DNA from: Xanthobacter autotrophicus
GTDB taxonomy: Bacteria; Pseudomonadota; Alphaproteobacteria; Rhizobiales; Xanthobacteraceae
Assembly (NCBI RefSeq): GCF_030015065.1
Contig: NZ_JAIVFN010000005.1
Location: 1-64,000 of the forward strand
Direction: 5' to 3'
Length of the DNA: 64,000 bases
The first letter of the stretch is position 1. Each line of letters begins with the position of its first letter. A model generated the notes under the pieces. The model worked only from the letters and a program-made list of their open reading frames with translations, did no database searches and was not told the origin of the DNA. A program made the translations under genes and the position numbers. This document shows, one piece after another, positions 25,919 through 34,230 of this stretch.

Positions 25919-25946
25919 ATTGCTTGGCCGCTGGGCCACGTCTTGG

Positions 25947-26088
25947 CCGGCCCACCGATCTCGCCCGGTCATGATCGGTGGGCCGGCTTCCGCATGAAGC
26001 GCCGGACGTGCGCGCGTCGCCCCCTCTTGAGTTTCGGCGCGGATTCTCCGATCAGGTGGATTGACCCCCGATCGCATCCGGCTCCAGA
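25947..26088. repeat. 13-bp hairpin and degenerate repeat copy H
   Basis: 25947-25959 and 25974-25986 are exact reverse complements (CCGGCCCACCGAT) with a 14-base loop. Further on, 26027-26088 follows the dispersed family: TTGAGTTT, a GATTCTCCGATCAG left arm, CCGATCGCATC and CGGCTCCAG, but with its stem eroded. Confidence 0.5.
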
Positions 26089-26127
26089 AGGCCTGAGACC
26101 TTCGGCCCGAGTCATGAGGCGCGCGTC

Positions 26128-27045
26128 ATGAGTGAGGACATTGCCTTCAACCGCGCCTTCGACGCGCCGGCCGGACGGGTGGATGAGGTATCCCCTCTGG
26201 TGCGGCGGATCGTGGCCCCCAATCCCTCGCCCTTCACCTTCACCGGCACTTGCAGCTACATCATCGGCCGTGGCCAGGTGGCGATCGTCGATCCCGGCCC
26301 GGACGATCCCGCCCATGTCGCGGCCCTGCTCCATGCCGTGCGCAACGAGACGGTGACGCACGTCTTCATCACCCATACCCATCGCGATCATTCCCCGGCC
26401 ACCGGCGCCGTCACGGCCGCAACCGGCGCCGTGACGCTGGGCGAGGGCCCCCACCGGCCCGCGCGTCCACTTGCCATCGGCGAGGTCAATCCTCTGGATG
26501 CCAGCGCCGACACCGATTTCGCGCCCGACATCCGGCTCGCCGAGGGTGACACGATCACGGGCCCCGGCTGGACCATGACGGCGCTCGCGACCCCCGGCCA
26601 TTGCGCGAACCATCTCGCCTTCGCCCTGAGGGAGGATGAGCTCCTCTTCTCCGGCGACCATGTGATGGCGTGGGCCACCTCCATCGTCGCGCCGCCGGAC
26701 GGGGCCATGGGCGATTACATCCGCTCGCTTGAAAAGCTCGCGCATCGGGAGGAGCGGACCTATCTGCCCGGCCATGGCGGCCCGGTGACGGACGCGCCCG
26801 GCTTCGTGCGGGATTACCTTGCCCATCGCATGGCCCGCGAAGCCGCGATCCTGCGCGCCCTCGACCGCGAGGTGGAGACGATTCCCGATCTGGTCCGCGG
26901 CATCTATATCGGCCTCGACCCCCGCCTCGTGGGTGCGGCCTCCCTCACCGTGCTGGCCCATCTGGAGCATCTGGTGTCGAGCGGCCGTGTCTTCACCGAT
27001 GGGCCCATGCCGGCCATTACCGGTCGCTTCCGCCGTGCTGCCTGA
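26128..27045 (+). CDS. MBL-fold hydrolase, LACTB2/glyoxalase II-like
   Basis: A 305-residue metallo-beta-lactamase fold protein. Canonical metal ligands are in HVFITHTHRDHSPATGAV (HxHxDH). ATPGHCANHLAFAL and LFSGDHVMAW give the next His and Asp, and YLPGHGGPV the last His. A C-terminal winged-helix tail (about 230-300) matches the LACTB2-like group, whose members are nucleases or thioesterases. GAGG precedes the ATG. The SRAP-domain gene follows 48 bp later on the same strand and may share its transcript. Confidence 0.85.
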   Translation: MSEDIAFNRAFDAPAGRVDEVSPLVRRIVAPNPSPFTFTGTCSYIIGRGQVAIVDPGPDDPAHVAALLHAVRNETVTHVFITHTHRDHSPATGAVTAATGAVTLGEGPHRPARPLAIGEVNPLDASADTDFAPDIRLAEGDTITGPGWTMTALATPGHCANHLAFALREDELLFSGDHVMAWATSIVAPPDGAMGDYIRSLEKLAHREERTYLPGHGGPVTDAPGFVRDYLAHRMAREAAILRALDREVETIPDLVRGIYIGLDPRLVGAASLTVLAHLEHLVSSGRVFTDGPMPAITGRFRRAA

Positions 27046-27093
27046 AATGGCCCGCACGCGGATGGGTGGTCGCCATGTTGGAGCCGGCGCCTG

Positions 27094-27822
27094 ATGTGCG
27101 GCCGATTCGTTCAGCATCTGCCTCCGGCGCGGTACGGCGAGATCTTCGACGTGGATCCCGCTCTGGCCGCGCTGCCGAACGCTCCGCCCCGCTACAATGC
27201 GGCGCCGACACAGGATCTCATGGTGGTCCGCCGTCATCCGCAGACCGGCGCGCGGCACCTGTCGCTGCTTCGGTGGGGGCTGGTGCCGTCCTTCGCCAAG
27301 GATGCGTCGGGCGGCGCGCGCCTCATCAACGCGCGCTCTGAAACGGCGCCCGACAAACCGTCATTCCGCTCCGCCTGGCGCGCGCGGCGGCGCTGCATCG
27401 TGCTGGCGGATGGCTTCTATGAATGGGCGGGCGCCGGGCCCCGCCGACAGCCCTTCTTCATTCGCCGCGCCGACGAGAGGCCCATGGCGCTGGCGGGATT
27501 GTGGGACGGCTGGAAGGATCCAGCTACCGGCCAGTGGCTGCGCACCTTCGCCATCCTGACGATTGCGGCCGATCCGAAGCTGCGTCCCCTGCACGAGCGG
27601 ATGCCGGTGATTCTGCCCGATGGCGACATCGCCGCCTTCCTGGAGCGGGAGGACCCGCGTGACCTGATGCGCTCCTTTCCGGGGGAGGGGCTTGACCTGT
27701 GGCCGGTCTCGGCCCGCGTCAACGCGGTCCGCAACGACGATCCGGACCTGCCGGCTCCAGTGCCGGCCGAAGAGGCCGCCGCCGCCATGGCCCTGCTTGC
27801 GACGGCGCCCGAGCCGGCCTGA
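27094..27822 (+). CDS. SRAP-domain protein (YedK/HMCES-like abasic-site shield)
   Basis: A 242-residue SOS-response-associated protein. Cys2 in MCGRFVQ is the residue that crosslinks to abasic sites in single-stranded DNA and also acts as N-terminal nucleophile after Met removal. Other conserved active-site segments are YNAAPTQD, LRWGLVPSFAKD, INARSET, ADGFYEW and LHERMPVIL, including the His that helps catalysis. Length fits YedK (about 220-240). It probably protects stalled replication intermediates. No LexA box was recognised in the short upstream gap. Confidence 0.92.
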   Translation: MCGRFVQHLPPARYGEIFDVDPALAALPNAPPRYNAAPTQDLMVVRRHPQTGARHLSLLRWGLVPSFAKDASGGARLINARSETAPDKPSFRSAWRARRRCIVLADGFYEWAGAGPRRQPFFIRRADERPMALAGLWDGWKDPATGQWLRTFAILTIAADPKLRPLHERMPVILPDGDIAAFLEREDPRDLMRSFPGEGLDLWPVSARVNAVRNDDPDLPAPVPAEEAAAAMALLATAPEPA

Positions 27823-27834
27823 ACGGCGCAGCCG

Positions 27835-28614
27835 TCAGCGGTGGCGGCGCTCGGTGGCGAGGTCGGCCATCAGCGCCTCGATGCGCTCGGCATTGGTTCC
27901 GAGGTCGTGGGTCCCGTAGCGGGAGGCGGAGCGCACATCCACGCGCGCGCCCTTCGAGGTCGGGCGGATGCGGATGGAGACATTGGAGCGAAAGCCCATG
28001 ATGGGCGAAACCGCCACCGCCTCGATCTGGCCATCGCGCCGGGTGCCGCGGGGCGGCACGGCGTCGAGGATGGTCCAGTGCCGCTTCTGCACCAGGGCCA
28101 GTACCGTGTTGAAGGCTTCTTCCGGGGTGGCGGTGAGGTCCACCGGCTTGATGCCGGGATAGGCCATGCGCTGGGACGCGGCAGCCTCGATGCCGCCATA
28201 GGTCAGCGGATTGGCCTCCCGCGGGGAGGCGAGGGCCAGCGAACGGAAGCGGGGCGGATCGGCCGCATCGGTGGAGATGTCGGCGAGGGCCGGCAGCATC
28301 ATGCCGCGCGCCAGCACCGCGGCGGGGCCCGCCAGCACCAGCACCGCGATGCCTACCGCCGCCATGGCCCGGCCGATGCCGAGCCATCCGGTCTCCCAGG
28401 TGATGAAGAAGGCCACGGTGCCGAGCACGCCGGCGATGGCGGCAAGGCCGAGCCCGGTGGCAAGCGTCACCAGCGCGGGCTGGAAATCGAGGAGGCCGGT
28501 GCGGTAGAGCAGCGCCGCCAGCGCCACCACCGGCAGCGAGAACAAGGCGAGCCGGAAGCTCCACCGCGCCAGCGGGGAGAAACGCTCTTCCGTATAGAGC
28601 CTGCGTCTGATCAT
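27835..28614 (-). CDS. DUF1499 membrane protein
   Basis: A 259-residue protein. Three predicted membrane helices lie in the first 105 residues: LALFSLPVVALAALLY, LVTLATGLGLAAIAGVLGTV and MAAVGIAVLVLAGPAAVLA. A soluble DUF1499 domain follows (about 130-255), with AYPGIKPVDLTATPEEAF and a C-terminal DVRSASRYGTHDLGTNAERI, the family signature. Members are widespread in rhizobia without a known role. It converges with the SRAP gene and is preceded on its own strand by the HAD gene, separated by a dispersed repeat. Confidence 0.8.
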   Translation of the reverse strand: MIRRRLYTEERFSPLARWSFRLALFSLPVVALAALLYRTGLLDFQPALVTLATGLGLAAIAGVLGTVAFFITWETGWLGIGRAMAAVGIAVLVLAGPAAVLARGMMLPALADISTDAADPPRFRSLALASPREANPLTYGGIEAAASQRMAYPGIKPVDLTATPEEAFNTVLALVQKRHWTILDAVPPRGTRRDGQIEAVAVSPIMGFRSNVSIRIRPTSKGARVDVRSASRYGTHDLGTNAERIEALMADLATERRHR

Positions 28615-28648
28615 TCCACCTGTCCGCGCACGGGCGTTGGGTTGTCTG

Positions 28649-28716
28649 GAGGGCGATCCGCTCAGATTGCCTCAATCCGAGCGGAGAATCGCGGTCTTAC
28701 TTGAGAGAGAGCGCGT
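28649..28716. repeat. Dispersed palindromic repeat, copy E (opposite orientation)
   Basis: Arms 28658-28669 and 28673-28684 pair with one mismatch around a three-base loop. The GAATCGCG and CTTGAGAGAGAGCGCG parts follow the family in reverse order. The repeat runs into the HAD phosphatase gene: the last seven codons and stop of that gene are repeat sequence, so the element has donated a C-terminus. Confidence 0.75.
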
Positions 28717-29440
28717 TTTCCCGCGCCGGGGAAGAGGGCGCCCGAGCCAGAAGGTTCGGAAGGTCGTCGATGCTGTCCACCACGAGATCGGCCTCGGGCA
28801 GCAGGTCGTCGATGGGGGCGGGGCCGGTGCGCACCGCGATGAAGCGGGCACCGGCGCTGCGGGCGGCGGCGAGGTCGTGGACGCTGTCGCCGATGACGGC
28901 GATGGCGCGGGGCGCAAGGTCGAACCGCTCGGCAAAGGCAGTGACCATGCCCGGACCGGGCTTCGAGCCGAAGCCGGAATCATAGCCGTGCACCGCCGCC
29001 AGCAGCGGCAGGATGCCCAGCGCCTGCGCCTGCTGCCTGGCGCTGTCCTCCGCATCGTTGGTGACGATGCCGAGGACGAAGCCGGCTTCACGCAGGTGTG
29101 CGAGGGTCGCCTGCGGCCGGCCGATGGGCGTCAGGCAGGCGAGTCCCTCGCGGGCGAACAAGTGGTCGATCTCGGCCAGGAAGCCGGCTGTCGCCGGCCG
29201 CCCGAGGGCCTGCGCCCATAGCGGCCCGTAATGCGCGGACGAGCCGGCGACGAGGGGCGAGGTGTGGAGGAATCGCTCCTCCGCCGGCAGATAGTGGCTT
29301 ACCTCCTGAAGGCGCGACAGGGCGCCGGCATCGTCCCCTGCCAGGGCGCGCATGGCCGCCCCGCAGGCGGGTCCCCAGGTGCGGTCGAAGTGGACGAGGG
29401 TGCCGTCCTTGTCGAAAAGCAGAGCGGAAAGGTCGTGCAT
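28697..29440 (-). CDS. HAD-superfamily phosphatase (phosphoglycolate phosphatase-like)
   Basis: A 247-residue haloacid-dehalogenase phosphatase. Motif I is LFDKDGTLVHFD, with both catalytic Asp residues. Motif II is GIVTNDAEDS, motif III uses the Lys in GSKPGPGM, and motif IV is VIGDSVHDLAAARSAGAR. A helical cap lies between about 20 and 85, the Gph/PGP layout. I start at the ATG at 29440 because the DKDGT motif should lie within the first dozen residues. The final residues (ENALSLK) come from an invading repeat. Phosphoglycolate is plausible in a possibly autotrophic lineage, but specificity is inferred. Confidence 0.85.
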   Translation of the reverse strand: MHDLSALLFDKDGTLVHFDRTWGPACGAAMRALAGDDAGALSRLQEVSHYLPAEERFLHTSPLVAGSSAHYGPLWAQALGRPATAGFLAEIDHLFAREGLACLTPIGRPQATLAHLREAGFVLGIVTNDAEDSARQQAQALGILPLLAAVHGYDSGFGSKPGPGMVTAFAERFDLAPRAIAVIGDSVHDLAAARSAGARFIAVRTGPAPIDDLLPEADLVVDSIDDLPNLLARAPSSPARENALSLK

Positions 29441-29800
29441 GGGCTGGTCCGGACACGGCGGAGAAGGGCGCGCCGGGTACTCTTTCGCATGGTTTGAAGG
29501 CGGTTTCACCCGTGACGCTGCTGCGGGCCTGACGTGGCCCCGCTCTCCTGGTCGGATAGCGCGTTCTCCAGGTCACAAGAGTGACGGGAGCTTGTCACAC
29601 CAAAACAACATCTTGTGGCCGAACGGCAATGCCCCGGATTCAAAATGTTGCGGCAGGGCCACAGTCTGGCCGGCGGCATCGACCGGTCGCTTCGGCTTCT
29701 ATTATCATGGGTGATGCTCTTGCGACGATCTGCGCCGCCCGGCGTCCGCCTTCCCGCCTCGCCGCCCGCCGCCGCGCGGGAACCGGCCCGCTCCGCATGG

Positions 29801-30928
29801 ATGAGGTTTGCCCAATCGGGCATGTCCTGCCTCCTCCTTGCGGCGGGCGGGCCCGCCTTCGCGGCCGGGACAGCGCCGCTGCCGCCGAAGAAGCCGCAGG
29901 CGCAGGCGGTTGCCGTGCCCGCGCCGTCCGCCGTGCGACGTCCACCCCTGCGGGCGGCGCCGCTGCCGCCACCCCGCCCGGCCGAACTCGATGCCGAGGA
30001 CGAGGATATGCCGGAGCCGGCCGCGGCGCCCCGGCTCGCCGCCCGCACGGTCGGGCCCGAGGAGGGTGCGGAGGCGGGGGAGGGCGCCGCACCGGATTTC
30101 GCACCATCGTCGCCCACCCGCCCGGATGCCCAGGCCCCGGCCGGAGCGGGCGGTCCCGGCGAAACTCCCCCGGCCGGAGCGGCGCGGGAGATGCCGGCGG
30201 CATGTGCGGCTCTGGTGGAAGAGGGCACCATCGTTGCCACACTGGAGGCGCCCATCGCGTCCAAGGGTGGCTGCGGCCTCGACCTGCCGGTACGGTTGTC
30301 CGGCGTGCGCCTGGTGGATGGCCGGCTTGTCAGCCTGAAGCCGGCTTCAGTGACCGGGTGCGAGGTGGCGGCCGCAACGGCCGAATGGCTGCGTGAGGAT
30401 CTGGCGCCGGCGGTGGCGGCGCTGGGCTCGGAGGTCACCGCCGTGACGGTCGCGGCATCTTATGACTGCCGCCCACGCAACCGCGTCTCGGGCGCGCGCA
30501 TGAGCGAGCACGGCCTCGGCAACGCCCTGGATGTGGGCGGCTTCGAGCTTGCCGATGCCCGGGTCCTGAAGGTGGAGAAGGGCGGCTTTCCCCAGCGGCT
30601 GCGTGCCGCCATGAAGGAGAGTGCCTGCCGGCGCTTCACCACCGTGCTCGGCCCCGGCTCGGACGGCTATCACGAGGACCATATCCATGTGGACCTCGCC
30701 AGGCGCCGGCTCGACATCCGCCTGTGCCGCTGGAACCTTGATGCGGGGACGGTGGTGGCCCGGAAGGACAAGCCGAAGGCCAAGGAGGCGGCCCCGGATG
30801 CCGCTGCCGCCGGCAAGGGCCAAGGCGGTGCGGGGCAGGACGGTGCGGGGCAGGACGGTGCGGGGCAGGACGGTGCGGTACCCGCCGGCGCCGCCGCGAA
30901 ACCCGCCACCGGCCAGCGCGCCGATTGA
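29801..30928 (+). CDS. Extensin-like, M15-type periplasmic protein
   Basis: About 375 residues. A signal peptide (MRFAQSGMSCLLLAAGGPAF) is followed by a long Pro/Ala/Glu-rich region (about 25-130). The C-terminal extensin-like domain then follows. The domain shows CGLDLPVRLSGVRL and the zinc-ligand-like motifs MSEHGLGNALDVGGF and EDHIHVDLA, which suggest an LD-carboxypeptidase-like M15 fold acting on cell wall. An in-frame 15-bp repeat adds GAGQD units near the end. The start is uncertain: no strong ribosome site is present, and the frame stays open upstream to 29615 with an ATG at 29714. Confidence 0.72.
   Translation: MRFAQSGMSCLLLAAGGPAFAAGTAPLPPKKPQAQAVAVPAPSAVRRPPLRAAPLPPPRPAELDAEDEDMPEPAAAPRLAARTVGPEEGAEAGEGAAPDFAPSSPTRPDAQAPAGAGGPGETPPAGAAREMPAACAALVEEGTIVATLEAPIASKGGCGLDLPVRLSGVRLVDGRLVSLKPASVTGCEVAAATAEWLREDLAPAVAALGSEVTAVTVAASYDCRPRNRVSGARMSEHGLGNALDVGGFELADARVLKVEKGGFPQRLRAAMKESACRRFTTVLGPGSDGYHEDHIHVDLARRRLDIRLCRWNLDAGTVVARKDKPKAKEAAPDAAAAGKGQGGAGQDGAGQDGAGQDGAVPAGAAAKPATGQRAD
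30826..30878 (+). repeat. 15-bp minisatellite inside the extensin-like gene
   Basis: Three identical copies of CGGTGCGGGGCAGGA run head to tail (30826-30870) and a partial fourth ends at 30878. They encode (GAGQD)3. Being a multiple of three, copy-number change would alter tail length without breaking the frame. Confidence 0.9.
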
Positions 30929-31006
30929 GAATCGCTGACCCGGCGGGCTCGCATCCGGCGTGCGTGTGGATGGCTTGGCGGCCGGATTCGGTCGAGGGCC
31001 GGAAAT

Positions 31007-31033
31007 GGAAAAGGGCGCGGATGAACCGCGCCC
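31007..31033 (-). terminator. Intrinsic terminator of the L,D-transpeptidase gene
   Basis: Read on the minus strand: GGGCGCGG, a five-base loop, CCGCGCCC, then TTTTCC. It lies about 33 bases beyond the transpeptidase stop and about 80 bases from the convergent extensin-like gene. Confidence 0.7.
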
Positions 31034-31065
31034 CCTGTCGTCGGATCAGGCCCCTGGACCCGGGA

Positions 31066-31668
31066 TCAGAGCACCACCACTTCGGCGCCTGTCGGCACGC
31101 GGTTGTAGAGGTCGATCACGTCCTCGTTCAGCATGCGGATGCAGCCGGAAGAAATGGCCTGCCCGATATATTCGGGCTGGTTGGTGCCGTGGATGCGGAA
31201 CAGCGTGTCGCGGTTGCCCTGATAGAGGTACAGCGCGCGCGCGCCCATGGGGTTGTGGGGGCCGGGGGCGACATAGCTCGGCAGGCCGGCGATGCGCTGG
31301 TGGATCTCGGGGGTGGGGGTCCAGCTCGGCCACTCGGCCTTGCGGCCCACCTTGGCCTGGCCACGGAAGGCGAGGCTTTCCTCGCCCACGGTCACGCCGT
31401 AGCGGATCGCCTTGCCGGGCGCTTCCACGTAGTAAAGGAACTTGTTGGGCGTATCGACAACTATGGTGCCGGGCTTCTTGTTCGTCGGATACTCGACGAT
31501 ATGCCGGGCGAATTCACCACTGGGCTTCACGTTGGGATACGGCTTGTTCGCGAGAAGCTGCTTGTCCCGCGCCGTCATCGCCGCTTCAGGTGCCGGTGCA
31601 TAGGTTCCCGACATGCAGCCGCTGAGCATCAAACCCGCCAGCAGTGCTCCGACCAGCCGCCACTTCAT
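31066..31668 (-). CDS. L,D-transpeptidase lipoprotein (YkuD domain)
   Basis: A 200-residue envelope enzyme. The lipoprotein signal ends in LMLSGC (Cys18). The YkuD catalytic motif is intact: His160 in FRIHGTN and Cys176 in SSGCIRM. These enzymes make 3-3 crosslinks in peptidoglycan or attach lipoproteins or outer-membrane proteins to it. In Hyphomicrobiales they also tether porins such as Omp25-type barrels. A porin of that type is encoded 5 kb away, but a functional link is inference. It is monocistronic, divergent from a small gene across 318 bp. Confidence 0.9.
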   Translation of the reverse strand: MKWRLVGALLAGLMLSGCMSGTYAPAPEAAMTARDKQLLANKPYPNVKPSGEFARHIVEYPTNKKPGTIVVDTPNKFLYYVEAPGKAIRYGVTVGEESLAFRGQAKVGRKAEWPSWTPTPEIHQRIAGLPSYVAPGPHNPMGARALYLYQGNRDTLFRIHGTNQPEYIGQAISSGCIRMLNEDVIDLYNRVPTGAEVVVL

Positions 31669-31986
31669 GTTCGCCCTCGTTCTACTCTGCCTTGCTGCGC
31701 AAGGAGGAATCGATCCCGCTCCGATTGAATTAACCCAATGTCCGCCACGCTTGAAGAGTTCTGCCGGCCGGCGTGCGTGCTTATGCGAAAGCGTTGCAGA
31801 AATGCCGCACAGCCTGCCCTTTCGTCATGGCCCTTTGGAGTTTCTCAAGCATTTGGGCGCCTACTCTTCGTATGACCTCGGAGAAGTCGCATCGGTTGCA
31901 CAGTTTTGACGCAGTCGATGGCCATTTCTGGTGGGGTCACGCGAAGGTGCCGCAACGTCAAAAGGCGCACCGTACAGGAGTAGGAC
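31669..31986. promoter_or_regulatory. Divergent gap upstream of transpeptidase and small gene
   Basis: 318 bp without a supported gene. Short frames such as one from 31739 lack a ribosome site and family likeness. Promoters for both flanking genes must be here. Base composition is lower in GC than the neighbours. No operator or riboswitch-like structure was recognised. Confidence 0.35.
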
Positions 31987-32199
31987 ATGTCTACCGGACA
32001 GCCGTCGCAGGGGCTCAGCCCCCGGGTGGAATCGGATCTGAAGCGCATGGCGCAGAACCAGCAGTGGCGGGAGATCGGGATTTCGGCCGTCGCAGCGGCC
32101 GCCCACCAGGCGAGCGAGAAGCGTATCGCCGAGGTCAAGGGCGGTGGTGAGCCCAACCGGGTGGTCACCCTCAAGGACATCGACTTCCTGGCCGCCTGA
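31987..32199 (+). CDS. Small conserved-looking hypothetical protein
   Basis: A 70-residue soluble, charged protein with AGGAG six bases before its ATG, so it is probably translated. The middle reads WREIGISAVAAAAHQASEKR and the end VVTLKDIDFLAA. No signal peptide, membrane segment or known motif is visible. It sits alone between the divergent transpeptidase and the corA-type gene 104 bp downstream on the same strand. I do not recognise the family. Function unknown. Confidence 0.65.
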   Translation: MSTGQPSQGLSPRVESDLKRMAQNQQWREIGISAVAAAAHQASEKRIAEVKGGGEPNRVVTLKDIDFLAA

Positions 32200-32303
32200 T
32201 GGCGGCCTGAACCGGCAGGCCCGGCGCGGGGGCCGGGCCGCGGCGGTATTTGACTGGCAAAGACGGTGGGCTAGAAACACCATCCGATCCGGGGATATGC
32301 CGC

Positions 32304-33278
32304 ATGCTCGTTGCCTATGTGTTCAGCGATGGGGGACTGGAGGCCGTCCCCGTCGCCGAGGGACCGATCCCCGCCGAGGCGGTGTGGCTCGATCTCATCT
32401 CGCCCACAGAGGCCGATGACGAGCGGGCCGAAGCCTTTGCCGGTATCTCCGTGCCAACGCGCGAGGAGATGGGCGAAATCGAGCAGTCGAGCCGCCTCTA
32501 TATGGAAGGCGACGCGCGTTACATGACGGCCTCGCTCCTGTGCGGGGCCGATACGCCGACACCGGTCATGCTTGCGGTCAGTTTCATCGTGACCCGCGGC
32601 CGTCTGATCACGGTGCGCTACGGCGAGCCCCGCGCCTTTCCCTCGGTTGCCGGGCGCCTGTCCAAGTCCTGCCCTTCGGGGGTCTCCGGCGAGACCATCC
32701 TCATCGACCTGCTCGAGGCGATCGTGGATCGCGCCGCCGACGTGCTGGAGCAGATCGGCGCCGACGTGGAGCGTATCTCCAAGCGTATCTTCGAGCGCGA
32801 ACGGGGGCGGGACAACGCCAACCAGCGCTATCGCGCCATCCTGTCCCACATCGGCCGCAAGGAGGGCCTCGTCTCCTACGCCCGCGAGAGCCTCGCCTCG
32901 CTGCAGCGGCTGCTGTCGTTCCTCGGCACCGAGACGGACGGGGCGACCGTAGGCAAGGACGCGAAGGCCTCCGTCAAGTCCATGAGCCGGGATGTGTCGG
33001 GCCTTTCCGACTATGCCGCCTTCATGGGCGACAAGCTGCAATTCCTGCTGGACGCGACCATCGGCATGGTGAGCCTCGAGCAGAACAACATCATCAAGAT
33101 CTTCGCCGTGCTCTCGGTGGTGCTCATGCCGCCGACGCTGATCGCGTCCATCTACGGCATGAACTTTCACAACATGCCGGAGCTGGACTGGAGCTACGGC
33201 TATCCGCTGGCGCTCTGCGCCATGGTGGTGTCGGGCATCCTGCCCTACGTCTTCTTCAAGTGGCGCCGCTGGCTGTGA
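32304..33278 (+). CDS. corA: CorA-family magnesium/divalent cation transporter
   Basis: A 324-residue transporter. The large N-terminal cytoplasmic funnel (about 1-260) is followed by two C-terminal membrane helices separated by the defining YGMNFHNMPELDWSYGYP loop, which contains the GMN selectivity motif. The positively charged tail FFKWRRWL is typical. It should form a homopentameric channel for Mg2+ (or Co2+/Ni2+). I start at the ATG at 32304 (MLVAYVF) with GGGGA upstream. The extra upstream residues to 32250 look unrelated. A dispersed repeat follows the stop codon. Confidence 0.9.
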   Translation: MLVAYVFSDGGLEAVPVAEGPIPAEAVWLDLISPTEADDERAEAFAGISVPTREEMGEIEQSSRLYMEGDARYMTASLLCGADTPTPVMLAVSFIVTRGRLITVRYGEPRAFPSVAGRLSKSCPSGVSGETILIDLLEAIVDRAADVLEQIGADVERISKRIFERERGRDNANQRYRAILSHIGRKEGLVSYARESLASLQRLLSFLGTETDGATVGKDAKASVKSMSRDVSGLSDYAAFMGDKLQFLLDATIGMVSLEQNNIIKIFAVLSVVLMPPTLIASIYGMNFHNMPELDWSYGYPLALCAMVVSGILPYVFFKWRRWL

Positions 33279-33296
33279 GATACCGCCGCCGCCCGC

Positions 33297-33366
33297 GCGC
33301 TCTTTCTTGAATTTAGAGGGCGATTCACCGATCCGATTGGTTCAATCTGATCGGATCGCGCTCTAG
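33297..33366. repeat. Dispersed palindromic repeat, copy C
   Basis: Arms 33328-33339 and 33343-33354 pair with one mismatch. They are preceded by GCGCTCTTTCTTGAATTTAG and followed by ATCGCGCTCTAGA. It lies between the convergent corA and SDR genes and its last four bases are the end of the SDR gene including its stop codon, again placing a repeat at a gene terminus. Confidence 0.82.
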
Positions 33367-34112
33367 ACGTGCTGGCCGCCATTGATATGGATTTCCGCCC
33401 CGTTGAGGTAGGATGAGATCTCCGTGCACAGCACGTAGATGATCTTCGCCACCTCGTCCGGCGTGCCGAGCCGCTGCATGGGGATCTGTTCGACGATCTT
33501 GTCGGTGCCCGGCGAGAGGATGGCGGTGTCGATCTCCCCCGGCGCGATGGCGTTGACGCGGATGCCGCGCCGCCCGAAATCGGACGCCATCTCCCGCGTC
33601 AGCGACGCAAGGGCCGCCTTGGAGGTGGCATAGGCAGCCCCGGCGAAGGGATGCACCCGCGAGCCGGCGATGGAGGTGACGTTCACCACCGAGCCCTGCG
33701 CCTTCTCCAGTTCCGCCGAGAGCCCCCGCGCCAGCATGATGGGGGCGAAGAAGTTCACCTGGAATACGTCCACCCAGGTCTCAAGGTCGGTGTCGAGGGT
33801 GCCGAGTCGCGAGCCGCCTTCGCCCTTGGGGGAGATGGCGGCATTGTTGACAAGGGCGTCGAGCCGGCCCTCCGGCAGGCGGCGTTTCACCTCGGCGATG
33901 GCATCCCTGGTGCTGGCGGGGCTGGAGAGGTCCACCTGGATATGGTCATCCGGGCCGGCGCCCCACGGGCATTTCTCCGGAAACGCATGGCGCGAGCAGG
34001 AGATGACGCGCCAGCCGGCGGCGGAGAAGCGCTTCACCGTGGCGTGGCCGATGCCGCGCGAGGCTCCGGTGAGGAGCATGATCCGCGGCGGGGCTTCGGG
34101 TTCGGCGGTCAT
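33363..34112 (-). CDS. Short-chain dehydrogenase/reductase
   Basis: A 249-residue classical SDR. The cofactor motif is LLTGASRGIGHATVKRF, with NNAAIS in the structural NNAG position. The catalytic set is Ser in VTSIAGSRVHP and YATSK (Tyr-Lys). The C-terminal IDTAILSPGTDKIVEQIPM and LNGAEIHINGGQHV follow the family. The Arg/Ser after the second strand (SCSRHAF) suggests NADP(H). The substrate is unknown. It is followed on the same strand by a repeat and preceded 118 bp upstream by pdxH. Confidence 0.87.
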   Translation of the reverse strand: MTAEPEAPPRIMLLTGASRGIGHATVKRFSAAGWRVISCSRHAFPEKCPWGAGPDDHIQVDLSSPASTRDAIAEVKRRLPEGRLDALVNNAAISPKGEGGSRLGTLDTDLETWVDVFQVNFFAPIMLARGLSAELEKAQGSVVNVTSIAGSRVHPFAGAAYATSKAALASLTREMASDFGRRGIRVNAIAPGEIDTAILSPGTDKIVEQIPMQRLGTPDEVAKIIYVLCTEISSYLNGAEIHINGGQHV

Positions 34113-34230
34113 GGCTGAAGGGTCCCGGGCCGGCAGTCAGGGCTGATGCATCCTGCCACGCCATGCAGCACTCCGGCGCGGCGCGGTCAAGGCGGGACCA
34201 TCTCGCGGCCGGGCCTCCGGCGGGGCGGCC

